In this document: positions 35,603 through 43,291 of the stretch, in pieces
How positions within the stretch are numbered: the stretch's first letter is position 1
Layout of the letters: the number at the start of each line of letters is the position of its first letter
From: Terriglobales bacterium
Lineage (GTDB): Bacteria; Acidobacteriota; Terriglobia; Bryobacterales; Bryobacteraceae
DNA length: 64,000 nt
Reading direction: 5' to 3'
NCBI GenBank assembly: GCA_027485675.1
Contig: JAIXQP010000018.1
Coordinates: 1 to 64,000, forward strand
Translations under genes and position numbers: made by a program
The notes under the pieces: generated by a model
The model's database searches: none
Seen by the model: only the letters and a program-made list of their open reading frames with translations
Told to the model about the DNA's origin: nothing

Positions 35603-37132
35603 CTACGAAGTCAGCTTCAGCGCCAACTCCCGGCCATAGATTTGTCGGAAGACGTCGGCAACGCGTTCTCCGGCCCAGAGTTCGAGGTTGATATTGCCCT
35701 CTTCCTCGAGAAAGATCGTGACGGTTTTCGGGGAGATCTGGACGCGGGCCGATTCGGCGTGGTGGTCGGGGCTGCCGGCGAGACTGTCGGCGAGCCGGAC
35801 GATGGGGGTGAGCCACAGCACGATCTTCTTCACGTTGGCCGTGAGGTCCTGGAAGAAGCCGTGGCGGGCCTGCGGCATCGACTTGCGATGGAAGCGGCAG
35901 AGCAGGGCGATGATCTGGCGTTCCTCGTTGGTGAAGGCGGGCAGGTCACCGTTAGCAACGAGGTAGTAGCTGTGCTTGTGGTGGGCCATGTCGCTGACGT
36001 AATGGCCGCAATCGAGCAGATAGGCGGCGGCTTCGAGCAGCCTGCCCGCGCCGGCCGGGAGTTGGTGCAGCGACTGGAGACCGACGAACAGCGAGTTGGC
36101 GAGATGGGCCGTCTGGCGGGCGTGTTTCATATCGACGGCGTAGCGGCGGGCCATGGCTTCGATCACCTGCCGCTGCTCTTTGCTCATGCGGGTGAGGTCG
36201 CTGCCGCTGCGGCGCTCGGCGAGGTCGGCGATGATGCCATCGCGGACGCCCGCGGTGGAGTAGAAGACCTCCGTCTGGCCGTAGGCTTTGAGGATGCGAT
36301 GGAGCACGCTGATGCCGGCCACAATGATTTCGGCGCGGCGGGGGCCGATGCCGGGCACCTTGCGGCGGGCGGCCAGGGTGGACTTGGCCAGGAAGTTTTC
36401 GAGGTCGGCGATGTCGGCGGTTTTGGCCGAAAGGCGGTCGGCGCGGTCGCGATCCTTGCGGGGGATCTTGTTCAGGGCGCTGATGACGGCGGCGGCCGTG
36501 GAGGAGGTGGCGACGACCCGGTCAAACGGGCCGGGGCCGGTGCGCTTCAACGCGGGGGCCAGTTTCTCCTTGATATAGGCATCCAGGCGCTCGAGTTGCT
36601 CGCGGGCAGGCGGATCGCCCTGCAGAAACATCTCTTTCAAGCGGACGGCGCCGAGGGGCCGGGAGACGCCGCTTTCGAGCTTGCCGCCGTCCGAGACGAT
36701 GACCTCGGCGCTGCCGCCGCCGATGTCGATGATGAGGACGCGTTCGTCCGGCAGCGGCCAGGTGGCGAAGACGCCGGCGTTGATGAGGCGCGACTCCTCG
36801 AGGCCGGAGATGATTTCCACCGGCGCTCCGATGGCCTGGCTGGCGCGGTAGAGAAAATCGTCCTGGTTGCGGGCGTCGCGGACGGCGCTGGTGGCGACGG
36901 CGCGAACACCGGTGGCGCCGAGGCGGTGATAGGTGGCGGCGAAGCGGCTGAGGGTGCGGAGGAGCAGCTCCATGGCCTCTTTCGAGATGGCTCCTTCGGT
37001 GAACACACTGGTGCCAAGGCGCGTGACTTCGCGTTCGGCGGCGAGCATCTTTGACGGTTCGCCCGGGTTGACCTCGGCTACGGCGAGGCGGGTGGAGTTG
37101 CTTCCAATGTCGATGGCGGCGTAGCGGGGCAT
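35603..37132 (-). CDS. Ppx/GppA family exopolyphosphatase with HD domain
   Basis: 509 residues: an actin/Hsp70-like ATPase-fold phosphatase with AAIDIGSNSTRLAVAEV (about 5-21), LIIDIGGGSAEVIVSDGG (about 135-152), and a domain 2 GISVLHRILKAYGQTEVFYS with TAGVRDGIIADLAE. The C-terminal part has HD-like histidines: LDCGHYVSDMAHHKHSYYL and LCRFHRKSMPQ. This is the Ppx architecture, which hydrolyses polyphosphate or pppGpp. Upstream and divergent is the pair of thymidylate kinase-like genes. Confidence 0.9.
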   Translation of the reverse strand: MPRYAAIDIGSNSTRLAVAEVNPGEPSKMLAAEREVTRLGTSVFTEGAISKEAMELLLRTLSRFAATYHRLGATGVRAVATSAVRDARNQDDFLYRASQAIGAPVEIISGLEESRLINAGVFATWPLPDERVLIIDIGGGSAEVIVSDGGKLESGVSRPLGAVRLKEMFLQGDPPAREQLERLDAYIKEKLAPALKRTGPGPFDRVVATSSTAAAVISALNKIPRKDRDRADRLSAKTADIADLENFLAKSTLAARRKVPGIGPRRAEIIVAGISVLHRILKAYGQTEVFYSTAGVRDGIIADLAERRSGSDLTRMSKEQRQVIEAMARRYAVDMKHARQTAHLANSLFVGLQSLHQLPAGAGRLLEAAAYLLDCGHYVSDMAHHKHSYYLVANGDLPAFTNEERQIIALLCRFHRKSMPQARHGFFQDLTANVKKIVLWLTPIVRLADSLAGSPDHHAESARVQISPKTVTIFLEEEGNINLELWAGERVADVFRQIYGRELALKLTS

Positions 37133-37192
37133 GGTTCCCCACCATGATAAGGGGCGCGAAGGCTGCGGCTATAATTATCGAAGCCTCTTCCC

Positions 37193-37924
37193 ATGCAATT
37201 ACTGACCCCGAATCGATTCAAGGGCAAGCTCATCATCGTTGAAGGCATTGATGGATCCGGAAAGTCCACGCAGTTGGCGTTGCTCGCGCAGTGGCTGCGT
37301 GCCCAGGGCTTGGCGGTGGCGTTCAGCGAATGGAACTCGTCCCCGCTGGTGAGCGATACCACCCGGCGCGGCAAGAAAAAGATGATGTTCACGCCGACGA
37401 CCTTCAGCCTGATTCACGCCACTGACTTCGCCGACCGGCAGGAGCGCTACATCATCCCGCTGTTGAAAGCCGGGGCGATTGTTTGCGCGGACCGGTTTGC
37501 CTATACGGCCTTTGCGCGCGACGTGGTTCGCGGGGTGTCGCCGCGATGGGTGCGGAATCTCTACCGGTTTGCGATTCAGCCGAATCTCGCGTTCTACTTT
37601 CGCGTGCCGCTCGAAGTGGCGCTGGGGCGGATTCTGGGCGGGCGTGATTCGATCAAATACTACGAAGCCGGCATGGATTTGAATCTGGCCAAGCGGGTAG
37701 AGGAGTCGTTCCGCATCTTTCAGGGCCGGATTCTGGAGCAGTACGAGGCCATGGTGGAGGAGATGGGGTTCCACATCATCGACGCCTCGCAGTCGATTGA
37801 AGAGCAGCAGTTTCAGATGCGGCGCATTGTGATGGAGCGGTTGGGCGACGCCGTCGCCAGCGGGCAGATTCTCAACCAGGAGGGGACTTCGCATGCTTTC
37901 GAAGCAACCACTCCAGTTTTATAG
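37193..37924 (+). CDS. Thymidylate kinase-like P-loop kinase, first of a tandem pair
   Basis: 243 residues: GKLIIVEGIDGSGKSTQLAL (Walker A, about 10-28), then FADRQERYIIPLLKAGAIVC, ADRFAYTAFARDVVRG (the DR.xxSxxAY-like lid motif, about 101-116), PLEVALGRILGGRDSIKYYE. This is the TMPK fold, but the total of 243 is longer than usual dTMP kinases (about 210), and the insert FSEWNSSPLVSDTTRRGKKK is not typical. It might use another nucleotide or polyphosphate as substrate. The next gene, a paralogue, starts within its last 32 bases. Confidence 0.8.
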   Translation: MQLLTPNRFKGKLIIVEGIDGSGKSTQLALLAQWLRAQGLAVAFSEWNSSPLVSDTTRRGKKKMMFTPTTFSLIHATDFADRQERYIIPLLKAGAIVCADRFAYTAFARDVVRGVSPRWVRNLYRFAIQPNLAFYFRVPLEVALGRILGGRDSIKYYEAGMDLNLAKRVEESFRIFQGRILEQYEAMVEEMGFHIIDASQSIEEQQFQMRRIVMERLGDAVASGQILNQEGTSHAFEATTPVL

Positions 37925-38618
37925 CGAACCGCTGCCCGGCGTCGATACAGCGGAACTGCAGGGCAAGCTGATCGTCATTGAAGGCCCGGACGCAGTGGGG
38001 CGCAGCACCCAGGTGGCGCGATTGAAGGCCTGGCTCGAGCAGCAGGGCCACGCCGTACTCGATACGGGCATGGCGCGGAGCGCGCTGGCGGGCAAAGGCA
38101 TTGCGCAGGCCAAAGAGGGGCATACGCTGGGGTCCGTAACGATGACGTTGTTCTACGCAACGGACTTCGCGGATCGCCTGGAGAACGAAATCATTCCGGC
38201 GCTGCGGGCGGGCTTCGTCGTGCTGACGGACCGCTATATTTTCTCCCTGATGGCGCGGGGCATCGCACGCGGCGAAGATAACGGATGGCTTGAAAAGGTG
38301 GCCGGCTTTGCGCTGGTGCCGCATGCGGTTTACTATCTCCGCGCCGAGGTGCCCACGCTGATCTCCCGGACCGTGATGGGACGCGGGCAGTTCGACTTCT
38401 GGGAGAGCGGCATGGATATGCGCTTCGGCCCGGACATGTACGACAGCTTCGTGCGGTATCAGGCGCGCGTGATCCGGGCACTCGACCGCATGTCGATGCG
38501 ATACGGCTTCGTGACGGTGGACGCCGCCAAGCCGGCGGACACGATCTTCCGCGAACTGCAACGGCACATTGCGGGGCACTTTGCTCCGAAGAAGCGGCCG
38601 TCGAAAAAGGTGAAATGA
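37893..38618 (+). CDS. Thymidylate kinase-like paralogue with altered Walker A
   Basis: 241 residues, plainly related to the preceding gene along its whole length: GKLIVIEGPDAVGRSTQVAR, FADRLENEIIPALRAGFVVL, DRYIFSLMARGIARGED, SRTVMGRGQFDFWESGMDM. The P-loop reads GPDAVGRST, so the usual lysine that contacts the phosphates is an arginine. Lid and DR motifs are kept. A regulatory or heterodimer role with the intact partner is the simplest view, though activity with Arg is not excluded. Frames overlap at both ends (32 bases before, ATGA after), which argues for coupled expression of all three genes. Confidence 0.78.
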   Translation: MLSKQPLQFYSEPLPGVDTAELQGKLIVIEGPDAVGRSTQVARLKAWLEQQGHAVLDTGMARSALAGKGIAQAKEGHTLGSVTMTLFYATDFADRLENEIIPALRAGFVVLTDRYIFSLMARGIARGEDNGWLEKVAGFALVPHAVYYLRAEVPTLISRTVMGRGQFDFWESGMDMRFGPDMYDSFVRYQARVIRALDRMSMRYGFVTVDAAKPADTIFRELQRHIAGHFAPKKRPSKKVK

Positions 38619-39316
38619 TCCCGGCGGGTATATTTCTCGAGATTCCCTGCCCCGACGTCGTGGAGATGGCGAGTCTGGCCGGCTGGGACTTCGTCGTGAT
38701 CGACACCGAGCACGGGGCCCTGGGGACGGCCCAGTTGCCGGACATGCTGCGGGCTTCGCGGGTGCCGGCCATCGTCCGGGTGGCGGGCCGGGCGGATCTG
38801 CTACAGGGCGCGTTGGATTCCGGGGCGGCGGGCGTGTTGGTCCCGCAGATTCATTCCGCTGCGGAGGCCGCGGCCGTGGTGGCGGCGAGCCGGTTTTATC
38901 CGCGGGGAAAGCGGGGATTGAATGGCTTCGTGCGGGCGGCGGGGTATTCGCTCGTGCCGATGCACGAGTATATCCAGCAGCCGGTGCGCGTGGTCATTCA
39001 AATCGAGACGGCGGGCGCGCTCGCCGAGGTGGACGCGATTGCGGGGCTGGATGGCGTCGATGAGTTGTTTATTGGGCCCTATGATCTTTCGCAGGCGCTG
39101 GGGAGGCCGGGCGACGTGATGCATGCCGAGGTGCTGGGCGCGGGGCAGCGGGTGATCCACTCCGCCCACGCCGCGGGCATTGCAGTGAGCGCGTTTGCCA
39201 ATAGCCTCGAAGCCGCCGACCGCTGGCGGCAGATGGGCGTGGACCGGCTGCTCTATTCGGCCGATGGGTACCTGCTGGCGCAGGCGCTGCGGCAGGCGCG
39301 CGAATCGTTGCGTTAA
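38615..39316 (+). CDS. HpcH/HpaI aldolase family protein
   Basis: A 233-residue TIM-barrel enzyme: GIFLEIPCPDVVEMASLAGW, DFVVIDTEHGALGTAQL (catalytic His in EHG), a metal-site strand VVIQIETAGALAEVDAIAGL (Glu), then DELFIGPYDLSQALG (Asp). These are marks of class II pyruvate aldolases (HpaI/GarL). It would cleave 2-keto-3-hydroxy acids to pyruvate plus an aldehyde. The ATG overlaps the stop of the kinase paralogue (ATGA), an unusual partnership. A convergent gene begins four bases inside its end. Confidence 0.87.
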   Translation: MIPAGIFLEIPCPDVVEMASLAGWDFVVIDTEHGALGTAQLPDMLRASRVPAIVRVAGRADLLQGALDSGAAGVLVPQIHSAAEAAAVVAASRFYPRGKRGLNGFVRAAGYSLVPMHEYIQQPVRVVIQIETAGALAEVDAIAGLDGVDELFIGPYDLSQALGRPGDVMHAEVLGAGQRVIHSAHAAGIAVSAFANSLEAADRWRQMGVDRLLYSADGYLLAQALRQARESLR

Positions 39317-39771
39317 CTGGCGGGGTAGTAGCGGCCGTTCGGAAAGAGCGAGACCACGGCGGTGACCGTGGCGTCGATCCGGGTGGTGAGCTTCCATTGC
39401 GGGCAGCCGGCGCCGGGAGGGTACTGGTCGTCGTTGGCCATGGTGGCGTCGTGGCCGATGGCGGGGAAGACTTTCACGAGGCGATCGCCGCCGTCGGTTG
39501 CAAAGGAGGCCGCGGCCATGTGCGACACCTTATCGACGTCGATACCGGTCGGCGGCGTCGAGCGATGGTCGGCGACTTGGGAGTAGCCGGCGAGGCTGAA
39601 TTCGCCGGGCTTGGGAACGCGGTCGAGCTTGAGGAAGGTCGCCCCGCTCGCGAGGCGGCCGGCGTGGTAGCCGAGCGTCCTCTCGATCTCCTCGAGCGTG
39701 CGGCCCTTCAGGAATTTCTCCTTCGTGACGTAGCCGGAGACTTGGGTCTTGGACCCGACGGAAAGTGCCAT
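39313..39771 (-). CDS. Hypothetical protein
   Basis: 152 residues, no signal peptide or membrane segment. Segments that stand out: SGYVTKEKFLKGRTLEEIER, GATFLKLDRVPKPGEFSLAG and VVSLFPNGRYYPAS at the end. The Pro/Gly-rich body with conserved-looking blocks suggests a real protein, but I do not recognise a family. It is convergent with the aldolase gene (4-base overlap) and stands 17 bases behind the dehydrogenase gene, with which it may be cotranscribed. Confidence 0.55.
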   Translation of the reverse strand: MALSVGSKTQVSGYVTKEKFLKGRTLEEIERTLGYHAGRLASGATFLKLDRVPKPGEFSLAGYSQVADHRSTPPTGIDVDKVSHMAAASFATDGGDRLVKVFPAIGHDATMANDDQYPPGAGCPQWKLTTRIDATVTAVVSLFPNGRYYPAS

Positions 39772-39788
39772 ACCTGGTAACGCGGAAA

Positions 39789-40829
39789 TCAGTAACCCTT
39801 TTGCTTATCGACGACGTTCATTAATTCCATGCCGAGGGCGTAGCGACGGAGGTTTTCGGCGAACAGGTCGACGAGGCGGCGCTGCCGGTCCGGCCCCCAG
39901 CCGGAGGTGTGGGCGGTCATGACGACGTTGGGCGCGTCGAAGATAGGATGGTCGGCCGGCGGCGGTTCGGTGGGGAAGACATCGAGTCCGGCGCCGCCGA
40001 TCCAACCTTCTTTTAAGGCCTTGACGAGCGCCATATCGTCAAACAGATCGCCGCGGCTCATGCCGAGGAAGATGGCATGTTTCTGCATCTTGCGGAAGAC
40101 GCTTTCGTTGAACATGCGGCGGGTCTTCGGCGTGGAGGGCGCGGCGCTGACGAGAACGTCAACGCGCGGCACCATCTCCATGAGCCAGGACGGATCGCGC
40201 AGCTCCTCCACCCATTCGGGTTTGTGCATGGGCTTGGCGTCGGTGGCGAGCACCTTCATATCGAAGCCGAAATGGGCGCGGCGGCCGATTTCGTAACCGA
40301 TGCCGCCGAAGCCGACCAGGCCGATGGTGCGGCCGCCGAGCTCCCAATGGTCCGGGCTCTTCACGGTGCCGACCGGCTTCATCTGCCGCTTGGCGAACTG
40401 GGGCATGTAGTATTTCGTGATGCCGCGGGTGAGGCAGAGCAGCAGGCCCATGGCGGTCTCGGCGATGCCGGGGGCGAAGATGCGGGCCATGTTCGTGAAG
40501 AGAATCGGGCTCGCCATGAACTTGGGGTCGGCGCTTTCGACGCCCGCGCCGGGCGACTGCACCCATTTCACTTTCGGGGCGAAATCGAGATCGGCGCCGG
40601 TGAGGCCGCCGTAGACGATGTCGGCGTCACGGAGCTCCTTGCGGAAGGTCTCGCGGTCCTTGGCCACGACGAGGCGAATGGGGACGGCTTTGCCTTGCGT
40701 CAGCTTGGCGAGTTCGGCGGGTTCGAACTCCACCATGCTCACGACCTTCAAGGGGCCGGTCTGCGCCGTCATGACTTGCGGAGCGGCCGCGAGGCCGGAA
40801 GCTTGGAGCACTGTACGCCGGGTAATCAT
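39789..40829 (-). CDS. D-2-hydroxyacid dehydrogenase with Tat-like N terminus
   Basis: 346 residues. The NAD-binding fold shows IGLVGFGGIGYEIGRRA (GxGxxG), substrate Arg in AIFLGMSRGDLFDD, Glu in GLDVFPTEPPP and catalytic His in VVMTAHTSGWG. This is the PdxB/SerA/GhrA superfamily. The start MITRRTVLQASGLAAAPQ is a twin-arginine-like signal, rare for this normally cytoplasmic enzyme. Its ATG (40829) abuts the left copy of the element's 23-bp repeat; before the element inserted, the M20 peptidase start lay only about 18 bases away on the other strand. Confidence 0.85.
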   Translation of the reverse strand: MITRRTVLQASGLAAAPQVMTAQTGPLKVVSMVEFEPAELAKLTQGKAVPIRLVVAKDRETFRKELRDADIVYGGLTGADLDFAPKVKWVQSPGAGVESADPKFMASPILFTNMARIFAPGIAETAMGLLLCLTRGITKYYMPQFAKRQMKPVGTVKSPDHWELGGRTIGLVGFGGIGYEIGRRAHFGFDMKVLATDAKPMHKPEWVEELRDPSWLMEMVPRVDVLVSAAPSTPKTRRMFNESVFRKMQKHAIFLGMSRGDLFDDMALVKALKEGWIGGAGLDVFPTEPPPADHPIFDAPNVVMTAHTSGWGPDRQRRLVDLFAENLRRYALGMELMNVVDKQKGY

Positions 40830-40830
40830 G

Positions 40831-40853
40831 TGTGTTGTTCTATCACAATGCGC
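40831..40853 (+). repeat. Left attachment site copy (attL core, 23 bp)
   Basis: Identical over 23 bases to 51770-51792, in the same orientation. The centre has TTGT and ACAA half-sites six bases apart, the form of a tyrosine recombinase core. It lies directly upstream of the dehydrogenase start codon. Confidence 0.85.
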
Positions 40854-40877
40854 TTTTCGCGTGGGTTTCGACGTATT

Positions 40878-40901
40878 TGCTAGAACTCTGCTAGAACGCG
40901 C
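40878..40901 (+). repeat. Left inner 24-bp repeat with two TGCTAGAAC words (candidate integrase arm sites)
   Basis: The 24 bases match 51648-51671 with one difference and the same orientation. Each copy contains TGCTAGAAC twice, spaced 12 bases apart. Such tandem words close to both ends are what arm-type binding sites of tyrosine integrases look like. The left copy is 24 bases inside the att core; the right copy is 98 bases inside. Confidence 0.6.
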
Positions 40902-40912
40902 CTTCGACCGTC

Positions 40913-42121
40913 CTAATTCTTCGTTTCTTTCGAGGATTCAAGCCGGACCTTCGCCATCTGCATTTCCCAGATATCCGCCGCCTGGATCTCATCCTGCTTC
41001 AGCGCGTGGCTGTAGACCTTCGCGGTTACGCCCGTATCCTTGTGACCCAGGCGCGAGCTCACCGCGGGAAGTGGAACGCCGCCGCTTAAGAGTTGGCTCC
41101 CGTAGCTGTGGCGTAGGCTGTGAAGGCTCACCTGCTTTAATCCGGCCTTTCGCAGCATTCTTGTCGCCGCCGTGGAAACGGAACTAGGCGAACGATGCCG
41201 GCCGAGTTCATCGCCGAAAACGAGATCGGCTTCGGGCTGGTGGAGGGCCGCAATCCGCTGGCGCTGAATCTCCTGCTCCATTCGGTGGGCCTGGAGTACT
41301 TCAATCGCAGTGGGGGCAAGTTGGGCAACCCGCGCCATTCTTCCCTTTGTGCACTTGACCCGTAAGCCGGTACTGGACTGCTCGAGGTTTTTCGATATGG
41401 TTACGGTGCGAGCCTTGAAATCGATGTCCGACCACTCAAGGGAAAGCAGTTCGCCGCGCCTGGCGCCCGTCGCAGCACCCAGGACGAGTATCGGGTAGAT
41501 CCAAGTCCCTTTGGCAAACTGCAGGAGCATGTCGGTTTGCTTGAAGTCGAGGGCGATCTTCTCGGCCTCATGGATCGGGGGCATACTCACGACGTCACAG
41601 GGGTTTGAAGGAATCAATCCCCAACGAACCGCGCTCTTCAGAACGCCACTCAGTACGGTGCGGACGGAACGAACGGTTTTAGGCGCGAGGCCTTTTCTAC
41701 GGTCGCCTTTCAGCACCCGCCGCGCTCCCGTCTTCAGGAGCCCATTGAGCACTTGCTCGACTTGCATGGTCGTGATGTCCGCAAGGCGCATCGGTCCAAG
41801 TTCCGGCAGGAAGAAGCTTGCCAAGTACTCGTAGCGTTCAACTGTGGCCGCCGTGCATCGGCCGGAGGCGAACTCCCTGATCCATCGTGGGAAGAACTGC
41901 GCCAGCGTCCCAGGATCGCGCCGCGCCGCCTCTGCCGCCGCCTTCTCTGCCTTCCATTCGGCTATCGCCTTATCTTTGGCGTCTTCGGCGTCTCGCTTGA
42001 GAGGAAAGCCCGAGCCGTAAAGGAAGCGCTTCTTTCCCGCCGCATCCTTCCCGACGAAGACGCTGTATCCCCAGGAGGGCGCGTTCTTTCGCTTCGAGCG
42101 ATTGAAGATTGAGCCTGTCAT
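40913..42121 (-). CDS. Tyrosine-type site-specific integrase
   Basis: 402 residues. SAM-like core-binding region around TLAQFFPRWIREFASG and PKTVRSVRTVLSGVLKSAVR; catalytic domain with Arg in LGAATGARRGELLSLEWSDI, HSLRHSYGSQLL (HxxR), the His in RLGHKDTGVT and the tyrosine in VYSHAL. An arm-binding-like N terminus (SWGYSVFVGKDAAGKKRFLY) is typical of phage/island integrases. It sits at the extreme left next to the att site and overlaps the regulator's stop (ATGA), so the two are cotranscribed away from the rest. Confidence 0.93.
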   Translation of the reverse strand: MTGSIFNRSKRKNAPSWGYSVFVGKDAAGKKRFLYGSGFPLKRDAEDAKDKAIAEWKAEKAAAEAARRDPGTLAQFFPRWIREFASGRCTAATVERYEYLASFFLPELGPMRLADITTMQVEQVLNGLLKTGARRVLKGDRRKGLAPKTVRSVRTVLSGVLKSAVRWGLIPSNPCDVVSMPPIHEAEKIALDFKQTDMLLQFAKGTWIYPILVLGAATGARRGELLSLEWSDIDFKARTVTISKNLEQSSTGLRVKCTKGRMARVAQLAPTAIEVLQAHRMEQEIQRQRIAALHQPEADLVFGDELGRHRSPSSVSTAATRMLRKAGLKQVSLHSLRHSYGSQLLSGGVPLPAVSSRLGHKDTGVTAKVYSHALKQDEIQAADIWEMQMAKVRLESSKETKN

Positions 42122-42594
42122 TCTGACTCGACCTCATCCTCTAGCCGCTCTTTGGAGTCGGTACGGAAGGGATTGGCCTCCTCTAAAATTTGGAGCGCCG
42201 CCCGAAGTTTCAGCGCGGCCAATTGGATTGCCTGCTGTTCTTCCGTCGTTGACCATTTCAACTTGGGGATGTCCTCAGTAAGGACTCCACGGATCAATGT
42301 CGCTGCCCGAAGGGAGATCTTGGCCGATACCCCAAGGCTTTGAATGATCTTGTCGTTGAAGTAGGTGGCGAGATCCATATGGTTTTTCTCGGCTGCAAGG
42401 TTGGCGAATACGGTCATTTGACCAGGTTTGGGGATTCGGTCTGACTCGTAGTGCGCAATCGTCCGAATCGCCAAACCGAGATCGTTGGCGAACTGCTGTT
42501 GAGTTCTGCCGAGCCTTCGGCGCAACTCCTTAATCGCTTCCGGCACACTCAATTCCAGTGGATAGTGTTCAAGTTTGTTTTCTTGTTCCTGCAC
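42118..42594 (-). CDS. XRE-family regulator (satellite repressor candidate)
   Basis: The GTG at 42594, with AGGA a few bases upstream, is the chosen start; the longer frame runs through the divergent promoter. The 158-residue product has an HTH near the N terminus: VPEAIKELRRRLGRTQQQFA and NDLGLAIRTIAHYESDRIPK, then a helical part (ISLRAATLIRGVLTEDIPKL). It reads away from the excisionase/replication genes, across a region with repeated ATGCAC words, so it probably represses the early promoter. Integrase follows by ATGA overlap. Confidence 0.8.
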   Translation of the reverse strand: MQEQENKLEHYPLELSVPEAIKELRRRLGRTQQQFANDLGLAIRTIAHYESDRIPKPGQMTVFANLAAEKNHMDLATYFNDKIIQSLGVSAKISLRAATLIRGVLTEDIPKLKWSTTEEQQAIQLAALKLRAALQILEEANPFRTDSKERLEDEVESE

Positions 42595-42606
42595 GTTTTT
42601 TTCCTG

Positions 42607-42635
42607 TTGACATGCACGAGCGTTCCGGTTAGAGT
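42607..42635 (+). promoter_or_regulatory. Sigma-70-type early promoter, TTGACA-17-TAGAGT
   Basis: A consensus -35 (TTGACA, 42607-42612) and a -10-like TAGAGT (42630-42635), separated by exactly 17 bases, face the excisionase and replication genes. It is the only clear consensus promoter noticed by eye in the element. Its ATGCAC word falls in the spacer. Confidence 0.6.
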
Positions 42636-42676
42636 GGTGAACAGTTGGGCATGCACACTTTGGATTATCCGTGCAT
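42612..42676. promoter_or_regulatory. Phased ATGCAC/GTGCAT operator candidates
   Basis: ATGCAC occurs at 42612-42617 and 42651-42656 and its complement GTGCAT at 42671-42676. The starts are 39 and 20 bases apart, close to four and two DNA turns. One word is inside the promoter spacer, so binding of the XRE protein could shut off the early genes. Confidence 0.45.
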
Positions 42677-42691
42677 TCTCTGGTCCTGTCA

Positions 42692-42910
42692 ATGCCAAAA
42701 ACTCTACTCACTCCCAAAGACCTCGAAGCTGAGCTTCCCGACTTGGGCCGCTCGACCATCTACTCTCTGCTCAAGGCCGGAACGATTCCCTCGATTCGTC
42801 TCGGCAAGAAATTCTTCACCCCGCGAGCCGCGTTTGAGAAGTGGCTTGCGAACTGCTGCGAGTTAGCTATCCCGAACAACGCCGCCAAGGAGGGCGATCA
42901 AGGTGCCTAA
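42692..42910 (+). CDS. Excisionase/MerR-type small DNA-binding protein
   Basis: 72 residues from ATG 42692. The start MPKTLLTPKDLEAELPDLGR with STIYSLLKAGTIPSIRLGKK and FFTPRAAFEKWL is the winged-helix HTH_17 layout (LxxxLGxSxxTVYxLLxxGxIPxxRIGxxxxxxRxxLxxWL) of excisionase and AlpA-like proteins. It is the first gene behind the early promoter and reads divergently from the XRE gene. Likely role: directing excision by the integrase, or activating it, as AlpA does in P4-like elements. Confidence 0.83.
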   Translation: MPKTLLTPKDLEAELPDLGRSTIYSLLKAGTIPSIRLGKKFFTPRAAFEKWLANCCELAIPNNAAKEGDQGA

Positions 42911-43088
42911 GAGAATTCCACCGGATTCCCCGAAGAAAGGGAAGACACTTTTGAAGAAGGTGTTGCAGATGCCTTCCCGAGAGAAGACGCCTGCCCAGAA
43001 GCGAGCCGACGATCTCAACCGCGCAGCGCGCTGCCTTGAGCTGCTCGCCCGCCTTCTCCGGCGCATTGCGTTGGAGGTGGGCGACTGA
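42903..43088 (+). CDS. Small basic protein of unknown function
   Basis: GTG at 42903 with AAGGAGGG about eight bases upstream; 61 residues, very basic and helical: KRIPPDSPKKGKTLLKKVLQ, QKRADDLNRAARCLELLARL, LRRIALEVGD. It overlaps the previous stop by 8 bases and its own stop overlaps the next ATG (TGATG). The good ribosome site and the tight packing make it a real gene. It may bind nucleic acid. Confidence 0.6.
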   Translation: MPKRIPPDSPKKGKTLLKKVLQMPSREKTPAQKRADDLNRAARCLELLARLLRRIALEVGD

Positions 43089-43291
43089 TGAGCCGCCCCC
43101 GTGTGAACGGGTTCGACCCTCAAACGCCGAAGCTGAAGCGGCTGCAGCGTCGTCTCGACGTTGCCAACCTGAATGGCGTCGTTCGCGTCCTGAAGCGGTA
43201 CGGCACCCATGACGACCTGGCCGCCGCGACGTTGGCGCTGTGGTGTATCAGCGGACCGGCGCGGGAGAAGGCGCGGGAGGCCAGCGAATGA
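43088..43291 (+). CDS. Small protein of unknown function upstream of primase
   Basis: 67 residues: NGFDPQTPKLKRLQRRLDVA, NLNGVVRVLKRYGTHDDLAA, ATLALWCISGP. No motif recognised. Both ends overlap neighbours (TGATG and ATGA), so it is translated together with the primase-helicase and may be a partner of it. Confidence 0.55.
   Translation: MSRPRVNGFDPQTPKLKRLQRRLDVANLNGVVRVLKRYGTHDDLAAATLALWCISGPAREKAREASE

Noticed and set aside
37193-38618. Polyphosphate kinase 2 (PPK2) for the kinase pair
   Set aside because: The lid and DRF/DRY motifs fit the thymidylate kinase fold better; the nearby Ppx/GppA gene alone is not enough.
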